64,000 bases of DNA. Origin: Streptomyces cadmiisoli. GTDB taxonomy: Bacteria > Actinomycetota > Actinomycetes > Streptomycetales > Streptomycetaceae. Both the position numbers and the translations under genes were made by a program. Under the pieces are notes generated by a model that did no database searches, was not told the DNA's origin, and worked only from the letters and a program-made list of their open reading frames with translations. The DNA is taken from assembly GCF_003261055.1 (NCBI RefSeq), contig NZ_CP030073.1, forward strand, positions 8,494,001 to 8,558,000. The letters run 5' to 3'. This document shows, in pieces, positions 8,656-17,814 of the stretch (the stretch's first letter is position 1; the number at the start of each line of letters is the position of its first letter).

Positions 8656-10131
8656 ATGTCTCGATCCCCTGTGGATTCCGCAGTCGGCCATGTCGCCGGG
8701 GTGGGGCCCCGCATCCCCGAACCGCGTCATGCCGGGCGCCGGAGACCGCATCCGGGACTCGTGCTGGCGGTGCTGGCCACGTCGGTGTTCCTGTCCGCGC
8801 TGGACGCCTTCGTCGTCAACGTCGCTCTGACCCCCATCGGCCAGGGTGTGGGGGAGACCTCGCTGTCCAAGCTGAGCTGGATCCTCAACGGCTACGCGAT
8901 CGTCTATGCCGCGCTGCTGGTGCCTGCGGGCCGCCTGGCCGACCGCTACGGCCTTAAGGCTGGTTTCCTCCTTGGCCTCGGCGTTTTCACCGTGACCAGC
9001 CTGGGTGCTGCGCTCAGCGGCGATCTGTGGGTGCTGGTCGCCTTCCGGTTCCTTCAGGCGGTGGGCGCGGCCGTCCTCACCCCTGCGAGCCTTGGCCTCG
9101 TGCTGAGCACGTCCCCACCCGCGAAGACCACCAGGTATGTGCAGATCTGGGCGGCCAGTGGCTCTCTCGCCGCGGCGGCGGGTCCCGTCGTCGGAGGCCT
9201 GCTCGTCCAGGTCGCCTGGCAGTGGATCTTCCTGCTGAATCTGCCGATCGGCATCGTCGCTTTGATCTCGGCCGTACGGCTGCTGCCCGTAGGACGCCAG
9301 AGCACCGACACCCGCCTGCCCGACCTGCTCGGCGGAGCACTTCTGGTGGGTGCGATCGGTGCCCTCGCGCTTGGCCTCGTGCAAGCCCCGGAGTGGGGCT
9401 GGAGCGCCGCACCGACCATCGGCAGCTTCGTGACCGCCGCGGCCGCACTCATCGTGTGCCTCCTGCGCTCGGCACGCCACGCGGTTCCCGTGGTCGACCT
9501 GAGCCTGCTGCGCGACCGCGTATTCGCCTGGGCCAACATCGCCACCCTGCTCTTCTATGCGGCTTTCGCCATCCAGCTGCTCGGCGTCACCCTGTGGCTG
9601 CAGCAGATCTGGCGGTGGTCGGCCATCGAGACCGGGCTCGGCGTCGCCCCCGGCCCGGCCATGGTGTTCGTCGCCGCGTCATTGGGCCGGCGTCTTGCCC
9701 TGCACGTGCCGGTCCGCGTGGTCGCCGCGACGGGCTCCGCGCTGGTCGCCCTCGGCACCGGCTGGGTCGCGCTGAACGCTTCCGGCTCACTGAACTACGC
9801 CACCGACATCCTGCCCGGCTGGCTGGTCGCCGGTGTCGGTGTGGGTCTCGCGCTTCCCACGATGATTTCCTCCGCCACCTCCGGGTTGCCCGAGGGCCGG
9901 GGAGCCACCGGCAGCGCGATCGTCTCCATGGCCGGCCAGTTGGGCACCGTGCTCGGCGTCAGTGTTCTGGTCGTCATCCTCGCGGACGCCGGATCCGGCG
10001 GCCCCGCCCGCACATATGCCCTCGCCTGGTGGATCTCGGCCGGGGTCATGGCCGCCAGCGGCCTCGCCGCCCTGGGCCTCAGGTCTGCCGCTGCCTCCCC
10101 GAGACCGGCACGGCCGACTGTTCCCCGGTAG
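8656..10131 (+). CDS. MFS drug exporter, DHA2 (14-TM, EmrB/QacA-like)
   Basis: 491-residue transporter with about 14 hydrophobic segments. The N-terminal SALDAFVVNVAL and LSWILNGYAIVYAALLVPAGRLADRYG are the D1/D2 and motif A region of the DHA2 family; ASGSLAAAAGPVVGGLL is motif C-like, typical of antiporters. The ATG at 8656 follows GGAGAAG at 8644 by a good distance, so it is preferred to longer frames. It is divergently arranged with a TetR repressor, suggesting induction by the exported compound. Confidence 0.88.
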   Translation: MSRSPVDSAVGHVAGVGPRIPEPRHAGRRRPHPGLVLAVLATSVFLSALDAFVVNVALTPIGQGVGETSLSKLSWILNGYAIVYAALLVPAGRLADRYGLKAGFLLGLGVFTVTSLGAALSGDLWVLVAFRFLQAVGAAVLTPASLGLVLSTSPPAKTTRYVQIWAASGSLAAAAGPVVGGLLVQVAWQWIFLLNLPIGIVALISAVRLLPVGRQSTDTRLPDLLGGALLVGAIGALALGLVQAPEWGWSAAPTIGSFVTAAAALIVCLLRSARHAVPVVDLSLLRDRVFAWANIATLLFYAAFAIQLLGVTLWLQQIWRWSAIETGLGVAPGPAMVFVAASLGRRLALHVPVRVVAATGSALVALGTGWVALNASGSLNYATDILPGWLVAGVGVGLALPTMISSATSGLPEGRGATGSAIVSMAGQLGTVLGVSVLVVILADAGSGGPARTYALAWWISAGVMAASGLAALGLRSAAASPRPARPTVPR

Positions 10132-10275
10132 CCGAGGCGCCACTCACACCCGTCAGCTCAATCCACCACCTGCCACGCCCACCCGCCAGGCGTATGGCCG
10201 ACTCGTCGCCGATACCTTCCGAAAAGCAACTAAAAGCGACATAACCTACTACATCGCACACGCCAAGGAGATCAA

Positions 10276-11331
10276 ATGCGTTACACGACGTTCGGACACC
10301 GGACCGGACTCCGCGTTTCCGAGTACGCCCTCGGCACCGGCAACTTCGGCACCAGCTGGGGCGCCGGCGCCGAGATCGACGAGGCCCGCCGCATGTTCGA
10401 CACGTTTGCCGAGGCCGGCGGCAACTTCCTCGACACGGCTGACAACTACCAGTTCGGCGAGTCGGAACAGATCCTCTCCGACTTCATCGCCGCCGACCGC
10501 GACCACTTCGTCGTCGCGAGCAAGTTCAGCGTCGCCTCGACACCGCAAGTGGACATCTCCAAGACCGGCAACAGCCGCAAGAACATGGTCCACTCGGTGA
10601 ACGCGAGCCTGAAGCGCCTCGGCACCGACTACATCGACCTGTACTGGGTCCACTTCCCCGACGACCTGACACCCATCGAGGAGATCCTGCGCGGCATCGA
10701 CGACCTGGTCAGCTCCGGCAAGATCCTCCACGCCGCCCTGTCGAACTTCCCGGCCTGGCGCGTCTCCCGAGCCGTCACCCTGACCGAGCTGAAGAACTGG
10801 GCCCCCATCACTGGCATCCAGATCGAGTACAGCCTCGTGGAACGCACCGCCGACCGCGAGTTGCTGCCGATGGCCGAGAGCCTCGGCCTGGCGGCAGCCC
10901 TGTGGTCCCCGCTGGGCGGCGGCCTGCTGACCGGCAAGTACCGCGGCAGCGCCGACGGCCGCCTCAGCGACCTGAAGACCCTGGTCCACACCGAGTCCGA
11001 CGCACAGAAGACCGCGGTCATCGACACCGTTCTGGACATTGCCAAGGAGGCCGGCGCCACCCCCGCCCAGGTCTCGGTGGCCTGGGTCCGCGAGCGCGGT
11101 GCCCGCGCCACCACGCCGTACATCCCGATCATCGGGCCCCGCAGCACTCGCCAGCTCGACGACTACATCGGCGCCCTGGACGTGCAACTCACCGACGAGC
11201 AGTACACCCGCCTGACCGAGGTCAGCGCCATCCCGCTCGGCGTCCCGCACGGCGTCAACGCCGGCATCCGCGACCGCATCCTCGGCGGCGACGCCTCCCT
11301 GGTCGACCAGCCGTCGGTGCCCCGCGCCTGA
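10276..11331 (+). CDS. Aldo/keto reductase
   Basis: 351-residue NADPH-dependent reductase with the catalytic tetrad Asp53 and Tyr58 (FLDTADNY), Lys83 (VASKF) and His126 (YWVHF). Late motifs IIGPRSTRQLDD and ARATTPYIP bind cofactor. AAGGAG precedes the ATG at 10276. It follows the exporter on the same strand after 144 bases, so co-transcription is possible but not certain. The substrate is unknown. Confidence 0.88.
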   Translation: MRYTTFGHRTGLRVSEYALGTGNFGTSWGAGAEIDEARRMFDTFAEAGGNFLDTADNYQFGESEQILSDFIAADRDHFVVASKFSVASTPQVDISKTGNSRKNMVHSVNASLKRLGTDYIDLYWVHFPDDLTPIEEILRGIDDLVSSGKILHAALSNFPAWRVSRAVTLTELKNWAPITGIQIEYSLVERTADRELLPMAESLGLAAALWSPLGGGLLTGKYRGSADGRLSDLKTLVHTESDAQKTAVIDTVLDIAKEAGATPAQVSVAWVRERGARATTPYIPIIGPRSTRQLDDYIGALDVQLTDEQYTRLTEVSAIPLGVPHGVNAGIRDRILGGDASLVDQPSVPRA

Positions 11332-11762
11332 ATCCCTCGCCCGCACTTTCTTCCTCTGGCGGCATGCGAGTTGTGTCCTGAGACGTCACTGACGCAGTCA
11401 CCCCCATCCGGCCTGCCGGAGGGGGCAGACTGCCCTGCATTGTTCCGTCGGGCTATTGAGAACGGACACGTCCGCCACGATGCCGTACGCCGCTGAGGCG
11501 GAGCCGGCCGACGTCCCGGCCTTTCCCAGCACAATGGGGCGCGGCCCGGGCCGACGAGCGTGCAGCGACCTGGGGTGGTCAGCGTTGTGATGGGTCCGGC
11601 TGGGCGGACTCGACGCGCATTCGACAGCATGCGGTGATCGCTCCGGGGCGGAGGAGCGGCGATGTGGGCGCTGCGGGCGCGGCACCACCGCTCATGCGGA
11701 TATCTCGGGCCGAATTTAGACTGGCCAAGGCATAGAACGTCCTAGTTTGGGAGATGTGCACC
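11332..11762. other. Intergenic stretch with terminator
   Basis: Apart from the hairpin at 11401-11425 and the bL37 ribosome binding site GGGAGA at 11749, I see no supported gene in these 430 bases. Confidence 0.5.
11401..11425 (+). terminator. Hairpin terminator after aldo/keto reductase
   Basis: CCCCC-A-TCCGGC, two loop bases, GCCGGA-GGGGG: an 11-bp GC stem with one bulged base, 70 bases past the reductase stop. No U-run follows, as is common in Streptomyces. Confidence 0.6.
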
Positions 11763-11837
11763 ATGGCCAAGAGAGGGAACAAGCGACGCGGCCGCAAGAA
11801 GAAGAAGGCCAATCACGGCAAGCGTCCCAACGCATGA
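11763..11837 (+). CDS. Ribosomal protein bL37
   Basis: A 24-residue basic peptide beginning MAKRGNKRRGRKKKK and ending in ANHGKRPNA. The MAKRG start and the ANHGKRPN end match the small actinobacterial large-subunit protein bL37 first seen in mycobacterial ribosome structures. GGGAGA ends 8 bases before the ATG. It stands alone, with a hairpin terminator upstream and a broken hydrolase downstream. A short length and lysine richness could arise by chance, but the conserved C-terminus makes that unlikely. Confidence 0.85.
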   Translation: MAKRGNKRRGRKKKKANHGKRPNA

Positions 11838-12118
11838 GCGTGTTCGTGACGGACTCGCCCGATTACGTTGGGTGACGGTCATGGGTAGCCCGGCCGTTCA
11901 CACATGTCGTAGAGGGTGACGGGGTAGCGGTTCTTCGAGCCGGAGCGGCCGTGTCCCAAGCGGGGACGGCTGAACCCGCTGGCGGCATGGCTCTGCGTTC
12001 GATCAGCCATGTGCTGTGCTGCGGTACACGGGCGGGTGGGTGAGACGTGAGGTGTGGTCGTCCTGGCGACCACCCCTCGGTGCACGGCGTCCACGGATCC
12101 TGCACCGCGGCGTTCGTC

Positions 12119-12840
12119 CTACAGGTTTTCCTCGAAGAAGGACTCGAGCTTCTCCAGCGCCTGGGTGGTGTACTTCGGCTGGTCGTACAGATCGTAGTGG
12201 CTCGCGCCCGCGACGGCGAAGTCGTTCTTGTTGTCCGACCGGGCCCGGTTGAACAGCTCGAAGCCGTCGCGGTACGAACCGAAGGCACCGGGCGCGTTGC
12301 CGACGATGACCTGGAGCGGCTGCGTCAGCAGTACCTCAGCCAGGTGGAAGGCGTCGAAGCCGAGCGCCGCCTGCAAACCGGAGCAGAACAGTCGGTTGGG
12401 TGAGTTCGGGTTCTGCGCCCGGGGGTGCGGTAGTAGTCCACGGCGTCGACGATGTCGGCGTCCGAGAAGCCGGCATGCTCGCGCTCCGCGGAGGAGTTGG
12501 GGATGTAGGTGCTGATCAGCGACTCCGCGCGCCTTGCCTCGGCCGTGCGTTGCCTGCCGATCGCTTCGAGCGCCTCGATCGCCGCGTCGGGGGTGTGGTT
12601 GCCCTCGTGCACGATCCGTCCGTAGTGCGCGGCGACCACGGTGCCCAGCGCCTTGATGCGGTGGTCCGTCATCGTTGCCGTCGTATCCGCCGCCTCCGCA
12701 GACGCCCACGACGCCGATGCGGTCTTCGTCGACGTAGTCGAGCGTGACGAGATGGTCCACCGCGCAGCTGAAGTCCTCCACAGGCGTGGCCGGATCCTCC
12801 AGGTAGCGGGGCTCATCGCCGCTCCCTCTGGGACACCCTC
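12119..12840 (-). pseudogene. Dienelactone-hydrolase-like alpha/beta hydrolase, broken by two frameshifts
   Basis: Three consecutive pieces of one protein lie in shifting frames: EDPATPVEDF to RIGVVGVCGGGGY (GxCxGG nucleophile motif), then MTDHRIKALGTVVAAHYGR to DIVDAVDYYRTPG in a second frame, then FDAFHLAEVLLTQPLQVIVG to ASHYDLYDQ back in the first. Frame changes fall near 12680 and 12415. About 70 N-terminal residues of the usual protein are also missing, which makes decay likelier than sequencing error. Confidence 0.75.
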
Positions 12841-12859
12841 GTCTGCGCCACCGACCCAC

Positions 12860-13491
12860 AGATCAGCAACTCGTCACCTGGACCGCCGAACCCGGCACCC
12901 CTTCACACGACCGGCTTCGGATACTCGCCTCCTGGACCGCCGAGGCAGATCAGTCCGCAGCACCATCGACGAAGAACACCCGCGAATTCCTGGCGCGTGG
13001 TTCCATCACCCCGCCTTCCACGTGATCAAGTGATCGAGCCGGATGGTTTCGCAGCCAGTTGACCCATCGCCCCTTCAGCGGAAGGTCCCTTCTCGCCTGC
13101 TCTTGCCGAAGTCAGCCAGGCTCACGGTGGTTTCGGCCGTGTCGGAGCATGTGGCGGGTGCACCGCGGTGCCGGGGTCCGGCGGCATTTCGCGATGTCGA
13201 TGGGGGTTGACGCCGGTTGGCGGCGTGCGGCGTGGCGGTCAGGTGCGTATATCCCGCCGGGGCTCGCTGAATAACCCGGAGCCGAAGTCGGTTTGTGCGG
13301 CACGACCGGCCGGGCGCACCGTGAGGAGCCGCTCCCTGATCCGGGGCTTTGCGAGGTCCCGCCGGGCCGCACGTTTGGTGAGAGGACGGAACGGTGGGCT
13401 GGCCGTCTGCCGGGGACGTTAATCGCTTTCGCGGTGGTCCGGGCGAGGGCTAGTGTCCGGGTTCAGCGAGTGACCCACGAGGAGTGAAGAC
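12860..13491. other. Intergenic stretch, no gene seen
   Basis: Over 600 bases with no recognisable product on either strand. A weak promoter (TTCGCG at 13428, 17-bp spacer, TAGTGT at 13451) may serve the leader and exporter downstream. Confidence 0.4.
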
Positions 13492-13524
13492 ATGGCCGCA
13501 GCCGGTCGTCCGAGCGCGCGTTGA
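13492..13524 (+). CDS. Putative 10-residue leader peptide (MAAAGRPSAR)
   Basis: A mini-frame of 10 codons with a strong GAGGAG ribosome binding site 7 to 8 bases upstream, followed six bases later by a hairpin and, 140 bases downstream, by an exporter gene. The ribosome binding site is better than expected by chance. The layout resembles ribosome-dependent attenuation leaders of antibiotic resistance genes. Function is inferred only from layout. Confidence 0.4.
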   Translation: MAAAGRPSAR

Positions 13525-13530
13525 CGTCGT

Positions 13531-13546
13531 AGGCCGTGATCGGCCT
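13531..13546 (+). promoter_or_regulatory. Hairpin after leader peptide, possible attenuator
   Basis: AGGCCG-TGAT-CGGCCT is a perfect 6-bp stem with a 4-base loop just past the leader stop codon, in the untranslated region of the MFS gene. A weaker bulged stem follows near 13596-13630. Confidence 0.4.
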
Positions 13547-13663
13547 GTCATCGCGTGCTGCTCTTGTTGTTGCGGCACGGCGAATTTTTCCCGCCTGCGT
13601 CGCCGGTTCACCTGTCGTGTGCCGGGTGACGGGTCTCGTTGTCGATCAATCCAAGGGATCCTC

Positions 13664-14944
13664 GTGCCGTCTGCTTCCTGCGCTGTACCAGATTCCGGCC
13701 GGCCTGGTCCGTCAAGTCTGTGGCGGGACGGCGACTTCCGCAGACTGTGGGTCGGGCAGACCGCCTCCCAACTCGGTGAGCATGCAAGTGTGGTGATTGT
13801 GCCGCTCTTCGCCGTTCTGGCGCTGAACGCCGGAGCCGGCGAGTTGGGCGTCCTGCGCGCGGTGGGTCAGGCGCCGATCCTGCTGCTGTCGCTCTTCGTG
13901 GGCGCGTGGGTCGACAGGTGGCGGGCCCGCACGGTGATGGTGGTGACGGACGTCAGCCGGACCCTGGTGCTGGGCGCCGCCGCCGTGGCGGGTCTCCTCG
14001 GTTGCCTGGGCCTGCCGACGCTGTTCGTGGTCGCCTTTGTCGTCGGGGCCCTGTCCGTGTATTTCGACGTGGCCTACCAGGCCTTCCTCGTACGCCTGGT
14101 GAGCCGCGATCAGTTGGTGCAGGGCAACAGCGCGCTCGAGGGCAGCCGGTCCGCGGCGCAGATCGGCGGTCCCGCCCTCGGTGGCGCGTTGGTGTCACTG
14201 TTGTCGGCGCCGATCGCAGCCGCCTCCAGCGCACTGCTTTTCGCGGTGTCGTTCCTGTCGATCCGACGGATCCGTCGGATCGAATCGCTCCCGACGAGGT
14301 CGGAGCATCCCCCTCGGCTCTGGCGGCGTATCCATGAGGGTCTCCGCTTCGTCGTCAGCGATACCTTGCTGCGGACCGTGTGCCTGGCTTCGGCAGCCTT
14401 CCAGTTCTCCTTCGCGGCCATGATGACCGTGTATCTGCTCTTCCTGCCGCGGGAACTGCACCTGTCGGGCACGGCCGTCGGGCTGGCGCTCGCGGCGACG
14501 GGGCCGGGCGCGCTCCTGGGCTCGATGCTGGCCGCCCGCCTGCCGCGGCGGTTCGGTCATGGCGCCGTGCTCGTGTCCGCGGCGGCGCTCGGCGACGGGG
14601 TGTTTCTGTGTGTGCCCGCGGTGCATGGCTCGCCGGCGGTGACTGTTCCCGCGCTGCTTGCGATCAACTTCGTGTTCGGTATGGGCGGCCAACTGGTGAA
14701 TGTCACGGTCATGGCTGTGCGGCAGGCCGTCACTCCGGACGGGATGCAAGGCCGCGCGGCCGCGACGATCACATTTGTCGGCATGGGGCTCACCCCGCTC
14801 GGCTCGCTGGTCGGCGGACTTCTCGCGGAGGAGTGGGGGTTGCGTACGGGCATCCTGGTGACAGCCACGAGCATGCTGCTGTCCCCGGTGGTGATGGCGC
14901 TGTCCCCGCTTGCTCGCCTGGGACGGGCGCTTCCGTCCGCGTAG
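13664..14944 (+). CDS. MFS transporter (DHA3-like, macrolide/siderophore exporter type)
   Basis: 426-residue transporter with about 12 hydrophobic segments. LWRDGDFRRLWVGQTASQLG at the start and FVGAWVDRWRAR (motif A) are typical of the MFS_3/EntS-like group; MTVYLLFLPRELHLSG opens the second half. GTG 13664 is chosen because it follows AAGGGATCC and sits just before the family N-terminus; the longer upstream frame is cysteine-rich and unlike transporters. The upstream leader and hairpin suggest post-initiation control. Confidence 0.82.
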   Translation: MPSASCAVPDSGRPGPSSLWRDGDFRRLWVGQTASQLGEHASVVIVPLFAVLALNAGAGELGVLRAVGQAPILLLSLFVGAWVDRWRARTVMVVTDVSRTLVLGAAAVAGLLGCLGLPTLFVVAFVVGALSVYFDVAYQAFLVRLVSRDQLVQGNSALEGSRSAAQIGGPALGGALVSLLSAPIAAASSALLFAVSFLSIRRIRRIESLPTRSEHPPRLWRRIHEGLRFVVSDTLLRTVCLASAAFQFSFAAMMTVYLLFLPRELHLSGTAVGLALAATGPGALLGSMLAARLPRRFGHGAVLVSAAALGDGVFLCVPAVHGSPAVTVPALLAINFVFGMGGQLVNVTVMAVRQAVTPDGMQGRAAATITFVGMGLTPLGSLVGGLLAEEWGLRTGILVTATSMLLSPVVMALSPLARLGRALPSA

Positions 14945-15227
14945 GATGCGCCGCCGCTCGACGCCGGCTCGTCCGTCAAGCCTGCGAGGCGGCCACCCGC
15001 CCCCCGCGCTGACATGCTGAGGGCTGCCCGCCGATAGAGGGAGGCTCGTTGACGGCGAGGCGGCTTCCGCGAGATCGGTGTCGGCCTGCGGCATGAACGT
15101 GACCGACTTCGGGTGCTCGCTCGGGTCGATTCCCTGGTCGGGTTGCCGCTTCGGCCGCGCATGCCACCGGCAGTTCGACTACTTCCCGGGCAGTGGAGCC
15201 GATCGTGAAGCCTGGTCCGCGAGGCGG

Positions 15228-15785
15228 TCAGGATGGTGTCTCGGTGCGGGTCACGGCTGCGCCGAAGCGAGTCAGAGCGGTGAAGTCGTTCTGCTGCAAG
15301 CCGATGCGTGGGTTGACGTGGCGGAGCAGGGCTTGCGCAGGGTGGATGGTGGCGATGTGGGTGTGGTCGGAGTCGGTCTGCTCGTCGTCCACCCAGGCGA
15401 AGGGTCGGCCGTCGGCGTAGGCCACCAAAGGGTCAGTTTTCCAGTGGACTCCGTCCGGCCGCTCGCACAGTACCTTGTCCCCGAAGTCGACGAACCGCAG
15501 TGGTGGGAGGCCGAGGACGGGACCGATCCACCGGTTGGCATCACTCATCCATGCGCTCGCCCAGCACAGCTCGAAGCCGAGGGTCAGCAGGGTCTTGCCG
15601 TGGCTGGGGTTGAGCCACACGGTCTCCGGTCGTCTGTACGTGCGTGGAGTTGCTGCTGCCGAGGAAATGTGCGCCTCGGGTGGGAGGTAGACGGTGGTGT
15701 AGTTCTCGGGACATGTGCCCGAGTGCGTTGCGTACGGGTTCAGTGGCCCGTCGATGTCCAGAAACAGCAGTGGTCTTCGACTCAC
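15228..15785 (-). CDS. HAD-like domain protein (Swiss-army-knife RNA repair type)
   Basis: 185-residue protein beginning just before LLFLDIDGPLNPY, the HAD motif I (DxDG) form seen in small actinobacterial HAD-like proteins related to RNA-repair-associated domains. Later conserved parts are WASAWMSDANRWIGP, VAYADGRPFAWVDDE (motif IV-like DD) and GLQQNDF. GTG 15785 places motif I near the N-terminus as usual. It is a single-gene unit; the substrate is unknown. Confidence 0.7.
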   Translation of the reverse strand: MSRRPLLFLDIDGPLNPYATHSGTCPENYTTVYLPPEAHISSAAATPRTYRRPETVWLNPSHGKTLLTLGFELCWASAWMSDANRWIGPVLGLPPLRFVDFGDKVLCERPDGVHWKTDPLVAYADGRPFAWVDDEQTDSDHTHIATIHPAQALLRHVNPRIGLQQNDFTALTRFGAAVTRTETPS

Positions 15786-16415
15786 CGTGCCCCCTGTGCA
15801 GTAGTCCGGGTGAGGGCAGCGTAGTCCGGCGGAGTGGATGACTCGGGTCAGTTCGTCTACGACAGCACCGACGCACAGTTCGGAAAGGCTGCTGCCACTC
15901 GCAGCGCGTCTTCCCCTCGCCTCCCAACGCGCAGGACAGTGCACTGCACAGGCGTCGAAGGTCGCTGCCGTACTTGATCAATGCAGGTGATACTGCGATG
16001 CATGGCCATGACCCGGCAACTCGCACGTGTGCTTCCTCAGTACCTCGACGTGTGTCGTGAAGCTGCTGCGGCTGCGCCAGACGGAGAGCGCATCTCGCAG
16101 ACCGCTTCGCCCTGCTGCAGGGCTTCTATCGCATCGCAGGTCTGCGGAGCATGGCTGTGGTGGTCTGGGTTGACTGAACAACCTCTCGGTCACCGCCTGT
16201 AGGTGACAGAATCGTTCAGGTAGTCGTTGCCCGCCTCGGGGACCTTCGTGCCGCACGCCGCCGCCACTCGAGCAGGGCTGGAGCCCGATTCTCTGCGGTC
16301 CCGAGCGCCGCCTCCGGTAGGCAATCGGCGACCGGCTTCGTGAGTCGCCACGCGACAGCGTCGAGCGTAGGGTCGAAATGTGACTCTGGCTGCCGGGCAC
16401 AGAGAGAAGCACGCC
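15786..16415. other. Intergenic stretch, no gene seen
   Basis: About 630 bases. A small hairpin GTCACC-7-GGTGAC lies at 16189-16207. No frame gives a recognisable domain. Confidence 0.4.
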
Positions 16416-17075
16416 ATGCCTGACGACACATCGACCGCTGCCGCAAAGCCTGCGGGTATCACCCTCGGTGATCTTGTCGTGCCGGACACGCCCACCTCGG
16501 CCGCCGCCTTGGAGGTGGCGTCCGCCTACCAGTCGCCCGCCCTGCTCAACCATTCCGTCCGGGCCTATGTGTGGGCCGCGGCCCGTGCCATGGACCAAGG
16601 CATCGAGGTCGATGCTGAACTGCTGTACGTCGCTGCCCTGTTGCATGACATGGGGCTGGTAGCGGAGTTCGACAGCCACACAGAGCCGTTCGAGGTGGCC
16701 GGCGGTCATCTGGCAGGGGTGTTCACCGCCGGCGCAGGGTGGCCGGCAGAACGCCGCCGACGACTCGCAGAGATCATCGTCCGCCACATGGATTCCGAAG
16801 TCGATGTGGCCACGAATCCCGAAGGGCACGTCCTGAGCCGGGCGGCGGCTCTGGAGATCCTCGGCAGGAACGCGGACGACTTCGCACCGGATTTCAGAGG
16901 CGGGGTTCTCGAACGCTATCCCCGACTCGGACTCGTTGCAGAGTTCCTGACGTACTTTCAGGAGCAGGCGCGGCGCAAGCCGGACAGCACTGCCGCATGG
17001 GCCGTGCGGTCGGGGCTCGAGGATTGGATGGCCGACAACCCCCTGGACCTCGCCGAAGCATCGACCGATCACTGA
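16416..17075 (+). CDS. HD-domain protein (cyanamide hydratase-like)
   Basis: 219-residue metal-dependent HD-domain protein. Metal ligands are visible in LLNHSVRAYVWA and the HD pair in VAALLHDMGL; a further His lies in FEVAGGHLAGVF and IIVRHMDSE. This pattern is shared with cyanamide hydratase and related HD hydrolases. ATG 16416 follows GAGAGAAG. It is immediately followed by the copper-ATPase remnant. The substrate cannot be told from sequence. Confidence 0.8.
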   Translation: MPDDTSTAAAKPAGITLGDLVVPDTPTSAAALEVASAYQSPALLNHSVRAYVWAAARAMDQGIEVDAELLYVAALLHDMGLVAEFDSHTEPFEVAGGHLAGVFTAGAGWPAERRRRLAEIIVRHMDSEVDVATNPEGHVLSRAAALEILGRNADDFAPDFRGGVLERYPRLGLVAEFLTYFQEQARRKPDSTAAWAVRSGLEDWMADNPLDLAEASTDH

Positions 17076-17076
17076 G

Positions 17077-17560
17077 CGCGGTGCGGCCGCCGACCAGCGG
17101 TTCTCGGGCAAGATCTCTGCGGTCTTCGGCGCTGTTGTGATCGTGCTCGCACGTGGCACCCTGGGCTTCTGGCTCGGCAGCGGCGCGTGGCTGATCGCGG
17201 CCGTCCGTGGCTGATCACGGCCGTCGCAGCCCAGATCGTCGTCTACCCGTGCGCCCTCGGCCTGGCCAGGCCGACCGCCCTGATGGTCGGCACCGGACGC
17301 AGTGCCCAGCTCGGCAGCCTGATCAAGGGGCCCGAGGTCCTGGAGACGACACTCGAGGTTGTCAGCATCGAGTTGGACTAGACCGGCACGGTCACAACCG
17401 GCGAGCACCCGATCGCCCAGGCCATTGCCCCTGGCGCAGTCGCCTGCGTCGGCAGCTCCCCACTTCGGGAGGCTTCGCGAACGTCGCCGGACTCGGCATC
17501 TCTGCCGCGAACCCCTTCCGCACGCGGGCGGGCCGCGCGCGTCTCCGCAGGTGGCACGGC
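17077..17560 (+). pseudogene. Copper P-type ATPase remnant
   Basis: Pieces of the CopA core occur in order: ADQRFSGKISAVFGAVVIVLA, then the metal site YPCALGLARPTALMVGTG and GSLIKGPEVLETT, then the phosphorylation site, where GAC TAG ACC replaces the Asp-Lys-Thr of DKTGT with an amber codon, then TGTVTTGEHPIAQAIA, then FANVAGLGIS in another frame. A 20-base tandem duplication (17186-17205 and 17206-17225, one mismatch) causes an upstream frameshift: removing one copy joins GSGAW to LITAVAAQIVV in frame. The ends are missing. Confidence 0.85.
17186..17225. repeat. 20-base tandem duplication in the P-type ATPase remnant
   Basis: CGTGGCTGATCGCGGCCGTC is followed directly by the same 20 bases with one change (GATCG to GATCA). 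Twenty is not a multiple of three, so the duplication shifts the frame. Confidence 0.85.
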
Positions 17561-17646
17561 TGATGAGACGTCACACAGCACCTGCTCGACGGTAGTTGGG
17601 GTTCAGGGTGAGGCCCCACCAGCAACTCCTAATTTAGGAATTATTA

Positions 17647-17675
17647 TTGACGCGCGCCGGTAACCGCTGCAAGAT
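17647..17675 (+). promoter_or_regulatory. Candidate promoter of the alpha-galactosidase gene
   Basis: TTGACG (17647-17652), 17-base spacer, CAAGAT (17670-17675). It lies in an unusually AT-rich patch (around 17628-17650) about 140 bases upstream of the gene. Confidence 0.35.
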
Positions 17676-17814
17676 CCTGGAAACAAACCGCAGGCGCGCG
17701 GGCATTGACTGGTCCGAAGTGCGACCTCCGCACCCTCCATGAGGGAGCGGCACCTCAGACTCACGACCAGGACGGGTCGGCACGCCTGATCGATCGGACA
17801 GCGAAGGTTCCGAT

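Noticed and set aside
13484..13663. N-terminal extension of the MFS exporter
   Set aside because: The extension is cysteine- and arginine-rich, lies over the leader peptide and hairpin, and is unlike transporter N-termini; GTG 13664 fits better.
16080..16175. Transposase-like fragment (FALLQGFYRIAGLRSMAVVVW)
   Set aside because: Too short and not matched to any known transposase end that I can identify; may be chance.
15978..17408. 476-residue minus-strand frame over the HD-domain gene
   Set aside because: No recognisable domain and opposite to a gene with HD metal motifs and a ribosome binding site.
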